IMG/VR virus record: IMGVR_UViG_3300028812_000003
Span: 1-64,000 of that record
Reading direction: 5' to 3' (one strand)
Source of the DNA: a virus
DNA: 64,000 bases
The position numbers and the translations under genes are program-made. Below are positions 7,221 through 15,657 of the stretch, in pieces; within the stretch, counting starts at the first letter, position 1; each line of letters opens with the position of its first letter. The notes beneath the pieces are model-generated. The model ran no database searches and was not told the DNA's origin. It saw only the letters and a program-made list of their open reading frames with translations.

Positions 7221-7547
7221 ATGAGCCAGACCACCGACGTGACGGCAGTCGTCCGGGAGATCAGCCACGAGGTCCGCGTGAACCTGCCGGACCGGCCGGT
7301 CGTCAAGACATTCACCGGAGGCCGTCGGAAGGCGTACGGCCTGCGCATCCAGTACGGCATCCGCCAGGACGTCTCCCGCGTGGACATCACTGTGGAGTTC
7401 CACAACGCGGCGGAGCACTTCCCGCCCGTGATGGAGATGCCCGAGTGGATGCGCCGGATCGTGGAGGACAACCGGCCGCGCGACGTCGACAGCCCCGACA
7501 GCAACCGCCGTACCGGCATGGGCGGCTGGCCGCTCCCGGCGCCGTGA
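7221..7547 (+). CDS. uncharacterised 108-residue protein
   Basis: A predicted alpha/beta protein with alternating strand segments (VRVNLPD, LRIQYGI, VDITVEF). No family recognised. The start follows GACCAAGGAAACGAGGAACC, a leader variant with one extra A. Confidence 0.6.
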   Translation: MSQTTDVTAVVREISHEVRVNLPDRPVVKTFTGGRRKAYGLRIQYGIRQDVSRVDITVEFHNAAEHFPPVMEMPEWMRRIVEDNRPRDVDSPDSNRRTGMGGWPLPAP

Positions 7548-7555
7548 CCCACCCG

Positions 7556-7579
7556 CCCCGGGCCGTCGGGCCCGGGGCT
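7556..7579 (+). terminator. hairpin between genes
   Basis: GCCCCGGGC pairs with GCCCGGGGC. Sequence and position relative to the next leader nearly duplicate the hairpin at 7168. Confidence 0.55.
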
Positions 7580-7607
7580 TCCCTGCGACCAAGGAAACGA
7601 GGAAGCC

Positions 7608-7949
7608 ATGGCAACGCAGTTCGACCCGCCGCGCTACACCTGGAACGCGGCCACCGCCCGCGAGGCATTGGAGATGCTGGAGGCCGCGCGGGACCTGATC
7701 GACGCCCACCTGAAGACCCTCGCGCCCGGAGGCACCGGGCGGTTCGAGGCGTCCCGGACGGCGTCGGTCGCCCTGACCGTGACCCTGGACCTGTCCGGCC
7801 TCGTCCGGGCCGTCAACGACAAGGCGACGGTGGAGAACCTGGAGACGGCGCTGGACCTGCCCGCCGACACCACCTGCTGGTGCGGGGATGAGAAGCGCCC
7901 CGGCGACGACCACACGCTGTGCTACCCGGGCATGTGGCGAACAGCGTGA
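7608..7949 (+). CDS. uncharacterised 113-residue protein
   Basis: Helical N-terminal half, then a short Cys segment (TCWCGDEKRPGDDHTLC) that could bind one zinc. Start follows a consensus leader. The stop overlaps the GTG of the next gene. Confidence 0.6.
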   Translation: MATQFDPPRYTWNAATAREALEMLEAARDLIDAHLKTLAPGGTGRFEASRTASVALTVTLDLSGLVRAVNDKATVENLETALDLPADTTCWCGDEKRPGDDHTLCYPGMWRTA

Positions 7950-8152
7950 CTCGGCGCCCCGCTCTCGCCTGGGACCCCGAGGCGGACCCGTTCGGCCCGT
8001 GGGAGTACGTGGAGGCCGGGGACCTGTGCCGGGGCCACGGTGACGGCTGCATGTGGAGTCGCTGCACCGGGCGGGAGTCCACCTGCCGGTGCTGCTGTCC
8101 GGTCTGCCTCGGCGAGACGCCCGAGGACTACGGATTCGACGGCGACTGGTGA
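7946..8152 (+). CDS. small cysteine-rich protein
   Basis: 68 residues with seven cysteines, including the run CRCCCPVC, suggesting a zinc-binding knuckle. The GTG at 7946 overlaps the previous stop (GTGA) and fits translational coupling. An in-frame ATG at 7919 would lengthen it by nine residues. Unknown function. Confidence 0.55.
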   Translation: MTRRPALAWDPEADPFGPWEYVEAGDLCRGHGDGCMWSRCTGRESTCRCCCPVCLGETPEDYGFDGDW

Positions 8153-8186
8153 CCACCGGCCGCCCGACCGAGGAAACGAGGAACCG

Positions 8187-8420
8187 ATGCCCAGCTACAC
8201 CCTGACCCGCACCCTGCCCGACGGCACGGTGAGGGCCAACCCGACCCCACTGCGCACGCTGCGCGAGGTGGAGTTCGCCGTGGCGTACTGCCTGATGGAC
8301 AACTCCCGCGTGCCGCGCGGCGAGGCCCGCCGGTTCGCCGCCGACTTCGCCCACCGTCCGGCCGGCGAGCAGATGAAGCACGAGGGCAGTGGCTACGCGT
8401 TCCGCGTGGACCGTGTGTAG
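8187..8420 (+). CDS. uncharacterised 77-residue protein
   Basis: Begins MPSYTLTRTLPDGT. Strand-rich at the ends with a helical middle. The start follows GACCGAGGAAACGAGGAACC. Last gene of the unit before a hairpin and promoter copy 6. No family recognised. Confidence 0.6.
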   Translation: MPSYTLTRTLPDGTVRANPTPLRTLREVEFAVAYCLMDNSRVPRGEARRFAADFAHRPAGEQMKHEGSGYAFRVDRV

Positions 8421-8436
8421 AAATATTTCGACACGG

Positions 8437-8466
8437 AGCCCCGGCGACCCTCGCGGTCCCGGGGCT
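8437..8466 (+). terminator. hairpin terminator
   Basis: AGCCCCGG pairs with CCGGGGCT. Confidence 0.7.
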
Positions 8467-8481
8467 TCGCCGTGTCCGGGG

Positions 8482-8520
8482 TTGCCCCGCTGGCCCGCCT
8501 TATGATTTAATCAATTCATC
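8482..8520 (+). promoter_or_regulatory. promoter/operator element copy 6
   Basis: TTGCCC, 13 bases, then TATGATTTAATCAATTCATC at 8501-8520, identical to the dyad of copy 4. Confidence 0.75.
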
Positions 8521-8560
8521 GACGGGGTTGACCGCTGACAGACCAAGGAACGAGGAACAC

Positions 8561-8809
8561 ATGGACGCGAACGCACTGCGCGAGGCCGTGACAGCAGTCC
8601 AGGAGAAGATCAGCCGCATGTCGGACGAGGCCCTGAGCGTGACGTGGCTGACGTCCGAGACGCTGCCGATGAGCGAGGAACTGGCCGTCACGCGGGGCTG
8701 GCTGATAGACGAGCTGGAGAAGCGCATGGGGCCCGACAAGTTCGACGCCTGGCTGTTCACCGACGCCGACGCCGTGGACCCGTTCCCCTTCCTGCGCCGT
8801 CGCGCCTGA
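8561..8809 (+). CDS. small acidic helical protein
   Basis: 82 residues. Amphipathic helices and the end DADAVDPFPFLRRRA. No known domain. Start follows GACCAAGGAACGAGGAACAC. Confidence 0.6.
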   Translation: MDANALREAVTAVQEKISRMSDEALSVTWLTSETLPMSEELAVTRGWLIDELEKRMGPDKFDAWLFTDADAVDPFPFLRRRA

Positions 8810-8891
8810 CCACCCGCCGGGCCCCGGCGCCGCGTTGGCGATACCGGGGCCCTGCCCCACCCTGACCGAGGAACCGAGGACGGAGGAAGCC

Positions 8892-9488
8892 ATGGACCGG
8901 ATCTGGCGCGACGCCCGCAGCATCGACGAGGTGGGCGCGGCGATGGCCGGCTGGCTGGAGGGCCGCATCGACGCGCGGCCCGGGTACGGCGCCGCGCGGC
9001 CGGACGAGGAGACGGCGCACCTGGTGCCGGTGCTTGCCCGGCTGAACCGGCGCGGCTACGTCACCACCGACTCGCAGCCGGGTATGGACGCCGAGGCGTT
9101 CGACGGCCGCCGGTGGGAGCAGCGCGCGGCCGTGCAGGGCTGGATCGCCGGCGGGGACCCGCTGCTGCGGCTCCTCGTACGGACCGCGCGGGCGGCCGGG
9201 CTCATCGTCACCGCGTACGGCCCCGGAAGCGCTGTGGGGCCGTCTCGCGGCCTGCTGGCGACCCGGTGGGGCGGCGAGCCGCACACCGGCTTCGGAGGCC
9301 GTCCCGGCCGCCTCCAGCTCGGTTCGGAGCTGCCCGGCATCGGCCGCCGCGCCCGCCGGGGGCTGATCCGTGAGGGCGTGCTGCTCGCCGTCATCGACCC
9401 CGTGTGGGGCCGGGACGGCCGGCTCTGGCCCGCCTTGGACCGGGCCATCGACTTCGCGCACGACGACCAAGGAACGAGGACAGCATGA
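8892..9488 (+). CDS. uncharacterised actinobacterial family protein
   Basis: 198 residues. The segment LARLNRRGYVTTDSQPG and the N-terminal W..AR.IDE.G..MAGWLEGR pattern match a family I recall as common in Streptomyces (possibly DUF6919, from memory). Biochemical role unknown. The start follows GAGGAAGCC. The stop overlaps the next ATG by four bases. Confidence 0.6.
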   Translation: MDRIWRDARSIDEVGAAMAGWLEGRIDARPGYGAARPDEETAHLVPVLARLNRRGYVTTDSQPGMDAEAFDGRRWEQRAAVQGWIAGGDPLLRLLVRTARAAGLIVTAYGPGSAVGPSRGLLATRWGGEPHTGFGGRPGRLQLGSELPGIGRRARRGLIREGVLLAVIDPVWGRDGRLWPALDRAIDFAHDDQGTRTA

Positions 9489-9907
9489 CCACGACCGACA
9501 CGCAGACTCTCCCGCAGTCCGCCGTCCCGGCGGCACTGGACCGGGGCCACCTCTACAGCCCGACCCTGTCCCTGACCCGGTACGCGCTGGACCCCGGCGT
9601 CCACTACGACTACCGGCCCGGCGACCTGTTCGAGCCGATGCCCGAGACGCCGCGCGGAAACCCTGCGGACTACCGCCGGTGGTGGGAGGGCGCGGCGATG
9701 GTCGAGTCGCCCGACTTCCTCGGGCTGCGCGCCGGCGACACGGTCACCATGCACAGCCTGCACGGCGACCACTTCCCGGTCGTCGTGGCGGCCACGTACC
9801 GGCACCACGCGTCCGTCCGGTACGAGCTGCCCGGTCTCTGGTCGGACACGGTCCGGACCGTGCAGACGTACGTGACCCGCCGCAACGCCGACGGCCAGTG
9901 GTACTGA
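9485..9907 (+). CDS. uncharacterised 140-residue protein
   Basis: Translationally coupled to the preceding gene (ATGA overlap). Rich in Tyr and His with predicted strands, including GLRAGDTVTMHSLHGDHFPV, which resembles a small beta-barrel turn. No family recognised. Confidence 0.6.
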   Translation: MTTTDTQTLPQSAVPAALDRGHLYSPTLSLTRYALDPGVHYDYRPGDLFEPMPETPRGNPADYRRWWEGAAMVESPDFLGLRAGDTVTMHSLHGDHFPVVVAATYRHHASVRYELPGLWSDTVRTVQTYVTRRNADGQWY

Positions 9908-9917
9908 GGGGGACACC

Positions 9918-10109
9918 GTGAAGGGAAGCATGCGCGAGATCCGTGACATGGAGGAGCGGGCCCTGGCCCTCGCTGTCCAGGTCGCCGAGCTGCTGGACGC
10001 GATGGACCAGCTCGCCCCGAGCGGGACCCGGATCGTCGCCGGCCGCATCGTCGGCCCCGGCGTGGAGGTCCGCCGCACAGCCAACGGGTTCACCGCGCGG
10101 TCGGCCTGA
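9918..10109 (+). CDS. small helical protein, GTG start
   Basis: 63 residues. One long predicted amphipathic helix followed by a short beta tail. The GTG at 9918 follows GAGGGGGACACC. The in-frame ATG at 9930 has a weaker ribosome binding site. Confidence 0.55.
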   Translation: MKGSMREIRDMEERALALAVQVAELLDAMDQLAPSGTRIVAGRIVGPGVEVRRTANGFTARSA

Positions 10110-10124
10110 CTGCCAGCCGCACCA

Positions 10125-10154
10125 AAGCCCCGGAGCCGCGTTGCTCCGGGGCTT
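10125..10154 (+). terminator. hairpin terminator
   Basis: AAGCCCCGGAGC pairs with GCTCCGGGGCTT. Confidence 0.75.
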
Positions 10155-10169
10155 CTTCGCGTCCCGGGG

Positions 10170-10207
10170 TTGCCCCCGTCGCGAGTCTATGATTTAATTA
10201 AGTCATC
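10170..10207 (+). promoter_or_regulatory. promoter/operator element copy 7
   Basis: TTGCCC, 12 bases, then TATGATTTAATTAAGTCATC at 10188-10207. Confidence 0.75.
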
Positions 10208-10249
10208 GCCGGGAGGACCGGCGACAGACCAAGGAACGAGGAACCGACC

Positions 10250-10663
10250 ATGACGCAGACCTCCCGCCTCCGCCGCCGGATCGTCGCCCAGCGCTCCGCC
10301 GCCACCCGGCTGGCCCGCTCGCTGCACCGAGGCCGCGCCCTCGCCACCCACGCCCTCGCGGCCGGCGTGGACGCCGAGGCGGCCGAGGGTGTGGCGAACG
10401 GCCTGCGCTCCGTGGCCAAGCGCCTCGGCGTCGAGCCCGTCAAGGTCGTCCGCCGCCACCGCACCGTGCGCGGCTCGGAGAGCCGGACCCGCCGGACCTA
10501 CCACTACACCGCCGCACAGGTGGACGTCCTGCTGCGGAACTACAGGCCGCGCAAGGCGGAGTACAGGGCGGCCGTGGTGCTCATGGTCCTGGCCGGCGGC
10601 GCCCCGGTGACCGTCCGCCAGACGGTGCGCCCGGCGAAGACCCGCGAACTGGTCAGCGCCTGA
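10250..10663 (+). CDS. basic, probably nucleic-acid-binding protein
   Basis: 137 residues, very Arg-rich (RLRRRIVAQRS; KVVRRHRTVRGSESRTRR) with helical segments. Composition suggests DNA or RNA binding, but no defined fold was recognised. Start follows GACCAAGGAACGAGGAACC. Confidence 0.6.
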   Translation: MTQTSRLRRRIVAQRSAATRLARSLHRGRALATHALAAGVDAEAAEGVANGLRSVAKRLGVEPVKVVRRHRTVRGSESRTRRTYHYTAAQVDVLLRNYRPRKAEYRAAVVLMVLAGGAPVTVRQTVRPAKTRELVSA

Positions 10664-10730
10664 CCGACAGACAGACCCGGGGCCGTCGACCGGCGGCCCC
10701 GGCCCACCGAACACGAGAGGAACCGACACG

Positions 10731-11009
10731 ATGACCGGACCCGAGCACTACCTGGAGGCCGAACGGTTTCAGCGCCAGGCCGAGACGTGGGAGAACGCGG
10801 ACACCGGCTGGAAGGCGGACATGTCCGGAGAGGAGCGGATCGCCCGGCGTACGGCGGACCTGACCGCCGCCCTGGTCCACGCGACCCTCGCCGGCGCTGC
10901 CGCCACGGCGCTGGGGTCCTTGTCGAACGGGATGCCCGGCGAGGACTTCGCGGCGTGGAACGAGGCCGCCGGGGTGCCGACGTTCCCGGGGAACGCCTCC
11001 GCGCGCTGA
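10731..11009 (+). CDS. small helical protein
   Basis: 92 residues beginning MTGPEHYLEAERFQRQAE. The central Ala/Leu-rich helix (LVHATLAGAAATALG) is only weakly hydrophobic. Resembles small Streptomyces phage proteins of unknown role. Start follows GAGAGGAACCGACACG. Confidence 0.6.
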   Translation: MTGPEHYLEAERFQRQAETWENADTGWKADMSGEERIARRTADLTAALVHATLAGAAATALGSLSNGMPGEDFAAWNEAAGVPTFPGNASAR

Positions 11010-11097
11010 ACGCCGCCCGGGGGCGCGGCCGGTGAGCCGTCCGCGCCCCCTGTGAGGCAGCTCAGTCCGAGCGCCCGACCAAGGAATGAGGAAGATC

Positions 11098-11253
11098 ATG
11101 GCAGTGGTGTTCACGTCGCCGGCGGGCCACCCGCGCGGCGTCAAGCCGGCCGAGGCGAAGGCGCAGGAGATCCGCAGCAACGGCGGACAGGCCGAGGTGC
11201 GGATGGACCCGGCCAGCGACACGTTCCGCGTGCACGTCCCGGACGAGGACTGA
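11098..11253 (+). CDS. 51-residue protein
   Basis: A short gene with the standard leader (GACCAAGGAATGAGGAAGATC), ending just before a hairpin and promoter copy 8. The protein starts MAVVFTSPAGHPRGVK and ends HVPDED. Strand-helix-strand is likely. No family recognised. Confidence 0.6.
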   Translation: MAVVFTSPAGHPRGVKPAEAKAQEIRSNGGQAEVRMDPASDTFRVHVPDED

Positions 11254-11266
11254 CCGCAGAACCTGT

Positions 11267-11292
11267 GCCCCGGGGTTGTCCGCCCCGGGGCT
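11267..11292 (+). terminator. hairpin overlapping the next -35 box
   Basis: Two CCCCGGGG blocks pair around the TTGTCC of promoter copy 8, so terminator and promoter are interleaved. Confidence 0.55.
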
Positions 11293-11313
11293 TCATGGTT
11301 TAATTAAGTCATA
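11276..11313 (+). promoter_or_regulatory. promoter/operator element copy 8
   Basis: TTGTCC, 13 bases, then ATGGTTTAATTAAGTCATA. The first base of the dyad block is C rather than T. Confidence 0.7.
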
Positions 11314-11358
11314 ACGGCCGTTAGGTCGGAGACCAAAGACCAAGGAAAGTAGGGCCCC

Positions 11359-11820
11359 ATGACCAGCTACTCCGTGGAGCGACCGGTGCGGCGCAAGCCG
11401 TCCGGCCCCGCGTCCCGCGTCCGCCCCGGGCTGGTGCACCTGCGCCCCGGCGAGGCGACGATGGGCCAGCCGGTGACCATCCGCACGCTGGACGAGGACG
11501 GCGACGAGGTGGAGTTCCCGGCCGTCTACGTGCGCACCGACCGCACGCACCTGTACTGCGCCAAGGCCGGCGAGGAGCAGTCCCGCCGCTACCGCCCCTC
11601 GCAGGTGTTCCCGCGCCGGGAGACCTACCGCCGCTGGACCGTCACGCTCCAGCACAAGGCGATGGCGGAGGACGGCAGCCGGGACAGCCTGCTGCCGGTG
11701 TTCGTCTCCGCACGCACCGAGCTGGAGGCGCGGTACGAGGCGCTGAAGCAGGTGCGCGCCCGGTTCGGCGCGCGGGCCAACTTCCGGTTCACCCTCCACT
11801 CCGTGAAGCGGGCGAGGTGA
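11359..11820 (+). CDS. uncharacterised 153-residue basic protein
   Basis: Basic N-terminus, then a strand-rich region (VTIRTLDEDGDEVEFPAVYV), then a helical C-terminus rich in Arg. No known domain. It lies three bases before the next gene and belongs to the unit ending with the DNA methyltransferase. Confidence 0.6.
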   Translation: MTSYSVERPVRRKPSGPASRVRPGLVHLRPGEATMGQPVTIRTLDEDGDEVEFPAVYVRTDRTHLYCAKAGEEQSRRYRPSQVFPRRETYRRWTVTLQHKAMAEDGSRDSLLPVFVSARTELEARYEALKQVRARFGARANFRFTLHSVKRAR

Positions 11821-11821
11821 C

Positions 11822-12334
11822 ATGGCCGTCGACACACTGTCCCGCCGGGCCCTGCTGGAGATGAAGCGGGACAACGACTACGCGCCCCGGTACAGGGTCT
11901 GGCCGCCCGAGGGGTACACCGCCCCGACGGCGGAAGAGTTCGCCGACCTGCTGCGGCGGGCCAAGGGCTACCGCACTTCGCCGGCGTTCCGCTCGCAGTG
12001 GGAACGCCTGGACGACGCGACGGTGCTGCGCCGGGCGCAGCTCTGCGAGCTGACCAGCACGGTGTTCTCCGGTCAGGACAAAGGCTTCGTCTACGACTAC
12101 GCGCGGGCCCTGCGGGCGGAGATGAACCGGCGAAAGATCGTGTTCCGGTCCATCGCCATACTGCGCTGCCAGTCGTGCAGCCACGCCACGGAGCGACTGT
12201 TCGCGAAGCCCTCCGACCTCCCGGACCGGAAGGACGCCGCCTTCTACTGCGCGCGGTGCTGGAGCGGCTACACCCTCGGCGACCTCGCCGACGGCCTGGC
12301 CGACGAGGACGACGAGGCGGAGGACGAGGGATGA
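11822..12334 (+). CDS. zinc-ribbon protein upstream of DNA methyltransferase
   Basis: 170 residues. The C-terminal third carries LRCQSCSHATERLF and FYCARCWSGY, two CxxC knuckles of a zinc ribbon, followed by an acidic tail (DEDDEAEDEG). The N-terminal two thirds are helical. The stop overlaps the methyltransferase ATG, so the two products may act together on DNA. That is inference. Confidence 0.6.
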   Translation: MAVDTLSRRALLEMKRDNDYAPRYRVWPPEGYTAPTAEEFADLLRRAKGYRTSPAFRSQWERLDDATVLRRAQLCELTSTVFSGQDKGFVYDYARALRAEMNRRKIVFRSIAILRCQSCSHATERLFAKPSDLPDRKDAAFYCARCWSGYTLGDLADGLADEDDEAEDEG

Positions 12335-13338
12335 ACGGCGCGCAGGTTACCGAGATATTCGCGGGCGTCGGCTTCAGCGAGGTGCTGCGGCCCCTCGGCC
12401 TGCACGGCCCGGGGCTGGAAATGGACCCGGCCGCCTGCGCCACCCGACGGGCCGCCGGGCACTGGACCATCGAGTGCGACGTCACCCGGCACCCCACCGA
12501 GCCGTTCGCAGGCACGGGCGGCCTGGTGGGCGGGCCGCCCTGCCCGCCGTTCGGCAAGTCCGGGCGGAGGCTGGGCCTCACCGACCTGCCGCTGGTTCAC
12601 GAGGCCATCGACAGTCTGGCCCGGGGCCGGGACACCCGGGCCGCGCACGCTGCGGGGTGCCTGGACGCCCGGTCCATCCTGACCGCCGAGCCGATGCGCT
12701 GGCTGTACGACCTGCGCCCGGCGTGGGTCGTCCTGGAGCAGGTGCCGTCGGTGCTGCCGGTGTGGGGGCACTACGCGGAGATTCTGGGCGACTGGGGGTA
12801 CAGCACGGCCGCCGGCGTCCTGCACGCCGAGCGGCACGGCGCTGGGCAGAAGCGGCCTCGCGCCCTCCTGCTGGCGTCCCGGGTGCGGGAGGTGTCACTG
12901 CCCGCGTCGACGCACGGCGGGCCGGGACAGCCGCCGCTGGTCGCCATGGCGGACGTCGTCGGGTGGGGGTACACCCGCCGCCCGTCCCCGGCGGTGACCG
13001 GCGGCGGGGTCTACACCGGGGGCGCGGAGCCGTTCGGCAACGGCTCCCGGCAGGCCATGCGGAAGGTCATCGGCACTGACGCGTGGCGGGACCGGGCGCC
13101 GCTGTGCGTGCAGTGCGCGGAGGGCGGGGAGCGGGACCCGGCCGAGCCGTGCAAACACCTGCGGCCGTCCCTGGCCGAGTGCGCGGCGCTCCAGGGGTTC
13201 CGGCCGGACCTCGTCTTCCTCGGCAGGTCCGGCCAGCGGCACCTCCAGGTCGGCAACGCCGTTCCGAAGGCCCTGGCGCTCGCGGCCGTCCTCGCCGCGT
13301 CCGGTGTCGGCGAGCGCGGCGAGGTGCTGGCGGCGTAG
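12331..13338 (+). CDS. C5-cytosine DNA methyltransferase
   Basis: 335 residues. Motif I FAGVGF binds AdoMet. GGPPCPPFGKSG is motif IV with the catalytic Cys. LEQVPSV stands in for the usual ENV of motif VI. QKRPRALLLAS is motif VIII, and LQVGNAVP is motif X. The family transfers a methyl group to cytosine C5 in DNA. No restriction endonuclease is adjacent, so this is probably an orphan phage enzyme that shields phage DNA from host restriction. The target sequence cannot be read from the protein. A Cys-containing insert (CVQCAEGG...CKHL) precedes motif IX/X. Confidence 0.9.
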   Translation: MNGAQVTEIFAGVGFSEVLRPLGLHGPGLEMDPAACATRRAAGHWTIECDVTRHPTEPFAGTGGLVGGPPCPPFGKSGRRLGLTDLPLVHEAIDSLARGRDTRAAHAAGCLDARSILTAEPMRWLYDLRPAWVVLEQVPSVLPVWGHYAEILGDWGYSTAAGVLHAERHGAGQKRPRALLLASRVREVSLPASTHGGPGQPPLVAMADVVGWGYTRRPSPAVTGGGVYTGGAEPFGNGSRQAMRKVIGTDAWRDRAPLCVQCAEGGERDPAEPCKHLRPSLAECAALQGFRPDLVFLGRSGQRHLQVGNAVPKALALAAVLAASGVGERGEVLAA

Positions 13339-13444
13339 CCGACTGACAGGCGTGGATACGCTCCGTCGGCCGCTACATGGTGACGCCCGCCTGGGACCGC
13401 ATCATCCGCCCGCTGTCCCCCTGAACGACCGACCGCCCCACCCT

Positions 13445-13476
13445 GAAGCCCCGGAGCCCTCGCGGCCCGGGGCTTC
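13445..13476 (+). terminator. hairpin terminator
   Basis: GAAGCCCCGG pairs with CCGGGGCTTC after the methyltransferase. The 100 bases between gene and hairpin hold no supported ORF. Confidence 0.7.
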
Positions 13477-13489
13477 GTCGTGCCCGGGG

Positions 13490-13527
13490 TTGTCTTCCCC
13501 GGCACCCTATGGTTTAATTAATTCATC
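13490..13527 (+). promoter_or_regulatory. promoter/operator element copy 9
   Basis: TTGTCT, 12 bases, then TATGGTTTAATTAATTCATC at 13508-13527. Confidence 0.75.
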
Positions 13528-13574
13528 GGGGCGCTGGCCGGGCGGACCGCAGACCAGGGAACGGGGAACCGACC

Positions 13575-14117
13575 ATGACCGAGACGTTCGAGCCGGTGGA
13601 CTTCAGCAACGTGCACGAGGGCGACCGCGTCCAGTTCGTCACCAACGAGAACGGCTACGGCGGGCGCGGCTGGTACGAGCGCACCGGTGCGGTCGTCAAG
13701 GTCACCGAGAAGACCGTCCGAGTCGAGTGCGACGACGCACCGACACGCGTCAAGCGGGACGTCGCGGTCCTGCGCCGGAATGACTGGCACCCGCGCTCCG
13801 TGCGCAAGGCCGCCACCGAGCAGCCGGCCCGCCGGCCGTACAACGCGGAGAACGTGCGGATCGTGGACGCGGGCGTCGTCGTCACCGCCGTGTGGTGCTC
13901 CGACCCCACCGTGGACCCGGCGGTCGCGCTGGAGAACATCCTGCACCGTGACCTGCCGTACGAGGTGGAGGTCATCGCCGAAGCCAGCTGGTTCTTCAAG
14001 AACGAGGGCGCCTACTTCTCCGGGTGGGTCGTGGGCAGCAGCGACCCGATCCCGAACAAGCGCGAGGCGCTGCGGGAGCTGCGCCGCTGCATCGCCGACC
14101 ACTTCACCCGCGACTGA
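13575..14117 (+). CDS. uncharacterised 180-residue protein
   Basis: The N-terminal half resembles a small beta barrel (GDRVQFVTNENGYGGRGWYE, then TGAVVKVTEKTVRVEC). The C-terminal half is mixed alpha/beta. No family assigned. The start follows GACCAGGGAACGGGGAACC, a diverged copy of the leader. Confidence 0.6.
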   Translation: MTETFEPVDFSNVHEGDRVQFVTNENGYGGRGWYERTGAVVKVTEKTVRVECDDAPTRVKRDVAVLRRNDWHPRSVRKAATEQPARRPYNAENVRIVDAGVVVTAVWCSDPTVDPAVALENILHRDLPYEVEVIAEASWFFKNEGAYFSGWVVGSSDPIPNKREALRELRRCIADHFTRD

Positions 14118-14134
14118 GGGATGAGGCACAGACG

Positions 14135-14347
14135 ATGGCTGTTAGGACCCTGCGTCACCTCGGCAGCAGCGTGTACGCCACCAGCGACGGCCGTTACCGG
14201 CTGGAGCCGTACAACGACGACACCGAGGTGACGCGCGGCCGAGGCCCGAAGCGCTGGTACGTCATCGACACGACCGGCGCCGAGCCACCCCGCACCGGCT
14301 ACACCGTCTCCCGGTTCCGCCGGGAGTTCTGCACCACCGCTCACTGA
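14135..14347 (+). CDS. small basic protein
   Basis: 70 residues, strand-rich, beginning MAVRTLRHLGSSVYATSDGR. Start follows GAGGCACAGACG. Unknown function. Confidence 0.55.
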   Translation: MAVRTLRHLGSSVYATSDGRYRLEPYNDDTEVTRGRGPKRWYVIDTTGAEPPRTGYTVSRFRREFCTTAH

Positions 14348-14383
14348 CCAAGGAACCAGGAACGCAATTCCCGCCCCCGCCCG

Positions 14384-14389
14384 TATGAT
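14384..14389 (+). promoter_or_regulatory. possible -10 box
   Basis: TATGAT about 35 bases before the GTG at 14425, without the conserved TTGtcc box or the downstream half of the dyad. Weak evidence for an internal promoter. Confidence 0.3.
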
Positions 14390-14424
14390 CCGGCGCCAGG
14401 GGCGGGGCAGGAGGGATAACGACC

Positions 14425-14640
14425 GTGACGACCAGTGTGCAGAGCCCGGACGAGCGCATCGTGGACCCGGGGTTCACCCGGGCCATGGACACCACCGAGA
14501 CGGCGATAGCGGAGCTGCGCGGCCTCGGCGTGCCGATGGACCAGGCGATCGTCGTGGTGCAGCGCGTCTACAGCGCCGGCCGGGACCGGGGCCTGCACCT
14601 CGGCCTGCGGATGCTGGACGTCCCGGCCGCCGCGTCCTGA
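14425..14640 (+). CDS. small helical protein, GTG start
   Basis: 71 residues. Two predicted helices around DTTETAIAELRGLGVPMDQA. The GTG follows AGGAGGGATAACGACC, the strongest Shine-Dalgarno in this part of the genome. No family recognised. Confidence 0.6.
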   Translation: MTTSVQSPDERIVDPGFTRAMDTTETAIAELRGLGVPMDQAIVVVQRVYSAGRDRGLHLGLRMLDVPAAAS

Positions 14641-14672
14641 CGACCACCGACCAAGGAACGAGGAACCGACTC

Positions 14673-15554
14673 ATGACCGTCTACGCGCTGAAGCACCCCG
14701 ACGGCCGCCGGCTGTACCACCTGCCGGTGCCGGACGCGTTCGGCCGGCCCGGGTTCACCGCCCGCGCCAAGTTGACCGGGATGTTCGCCGACGGCCGCCC
14801 GATGGCGGAGCTGCACGGCGACTGGTGGGCCACGGACCGCGAGGCCGTCCGGCTCACCGCCACGGCTCAGCCCCGGCCGAAGACCGTCGGCTACCGGCTG
14901 ATCGACCCGAACGCGGAGTCCGTGCGCTACCCGGCCACCCTCACCGTCGAGGAGCGGAACGAGCGCGTGAGGGGCGACGAGGACGCGCTGTGGTCGTTCT
15001 ACACGGACGTCACCGAGGAGCAGCCGCCGCTGGAGCACGTCTACGACGGCCCGGTGGTGTTCCTGGAGGGCCGGGAGCCGCCGGCACCTGACGAGCCGCA
15101 GTGGGTCGCGCAGCTCCCGTACATGCTGGCCGAGCGGACGGAGTACGCGCACCTGTTCCCCGGGCACATCCCTGGCCTGGCCGCCCACCTGATGGCCGTC
15201 TTCAAGGGGATGCCGCGCGTCGACTTCGTCTCCCTGAACTTCCAGAACAGGCCCGGCGTGCACGTGAGCCTGTACGTCCCGTACGACGAGCCCCGCACCG
15301 AGTGGCGTGCCAACACCGGACGCGGCGGCCGGCCGCTGAAGTCGGGCAGGCACGTGCCGGTGAAGGTCAACCGGCGTCTGACTCTGCCGATCCCGGACCG
15401 GGTCGCGGCCGACAACTACGCCGAGGCGCTGGAGCAGTGGCAGCAGCAGGTCACCCACTGGACGGGCGTGGTGGAGTCCGTGTCGGTCGCCGCGTGCAGC
15501 CACTGCGACGGCAAGGGCTACGTCTCGCACGGCGCGGAGCAGTACGGCCGCTGA
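14673..15554 (+). CDS. 293-residue protein with CxxCxGxG knuckle
   Basis: Most of the protein is unrecognised mixed alpha/beta with several Trp-containing strands. The C-terminus carries CSHCDGKGYVSHG, like one zinc repeat of DnaJ proteins. The start follows ACCGACCAAGGAACG, an exact match to the antisense insert in the tRNA-like element. Last gene of its unit. Confidence 0.6.
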   Translation: MTVYALKHPDGRRLYHLPVPDAFGRPGFTARAKLTGMFADGRPMAELHGDWWATDREAVRLTATAQPRPKTVGYRLIDPNAESVRYPATLTVEERNERVRGDEDALWSFYTDVTEEQPPLEHVYDGPVVFLEGREPPAPDEPQWVAQLPYMLAERTEYAHLFPGHIPGLAAHLMAVFKGMPRVDFVSLNFQNRPGVHVSLYVPYDEPRTEWRANTGRGGRPLKSGRHVPVKVNRRLTLPIPDRVAADNYAEALEQWQQQVTHWTGVVESVSVAACSHCDGKGYVSHGAEQYGR

Positions 15555-15573
15555 CGGCCGGCCAGACTCGCCA

Positions 15574-15602
15574 GGGTCCCGGGGTTGTGCGTCCCGGGGC
15601 CC
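15574..15602 (+). terminator. hairpin overlapping the next -35 box
   Basis: GGGTCCCGGGG pairs (one G-T) with TCCCGGGGCCC. The loop contains the TTGTGC box of promoter copy 10. Confidence 0.5.
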
Positions 15603-15622
15603 TGTGGTTTAATTAAATCAAT
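15585..15622 (+). promoter_or_regulatory. promoter/operator element copy 10
   Basis: TTGTGC, 12 bases, then TGTGGTTTAATTAAATCAAT at 15603-15622, the most diverged right half among the rightward copies. Confidence 0.65.
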
Positions 15623-15657
15623 GGCCGGGTGGACCGGCCGGGAACGAGGAACCGACC

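Noticed and set aside
11997-13338. 446-codon form of the DNA methyltransferase
   Set aside because: Motif I begins a few residues after the ATG at 12331, which overlaps the preceding stop. The extension is a shadow of the zinc-ribbon gene.
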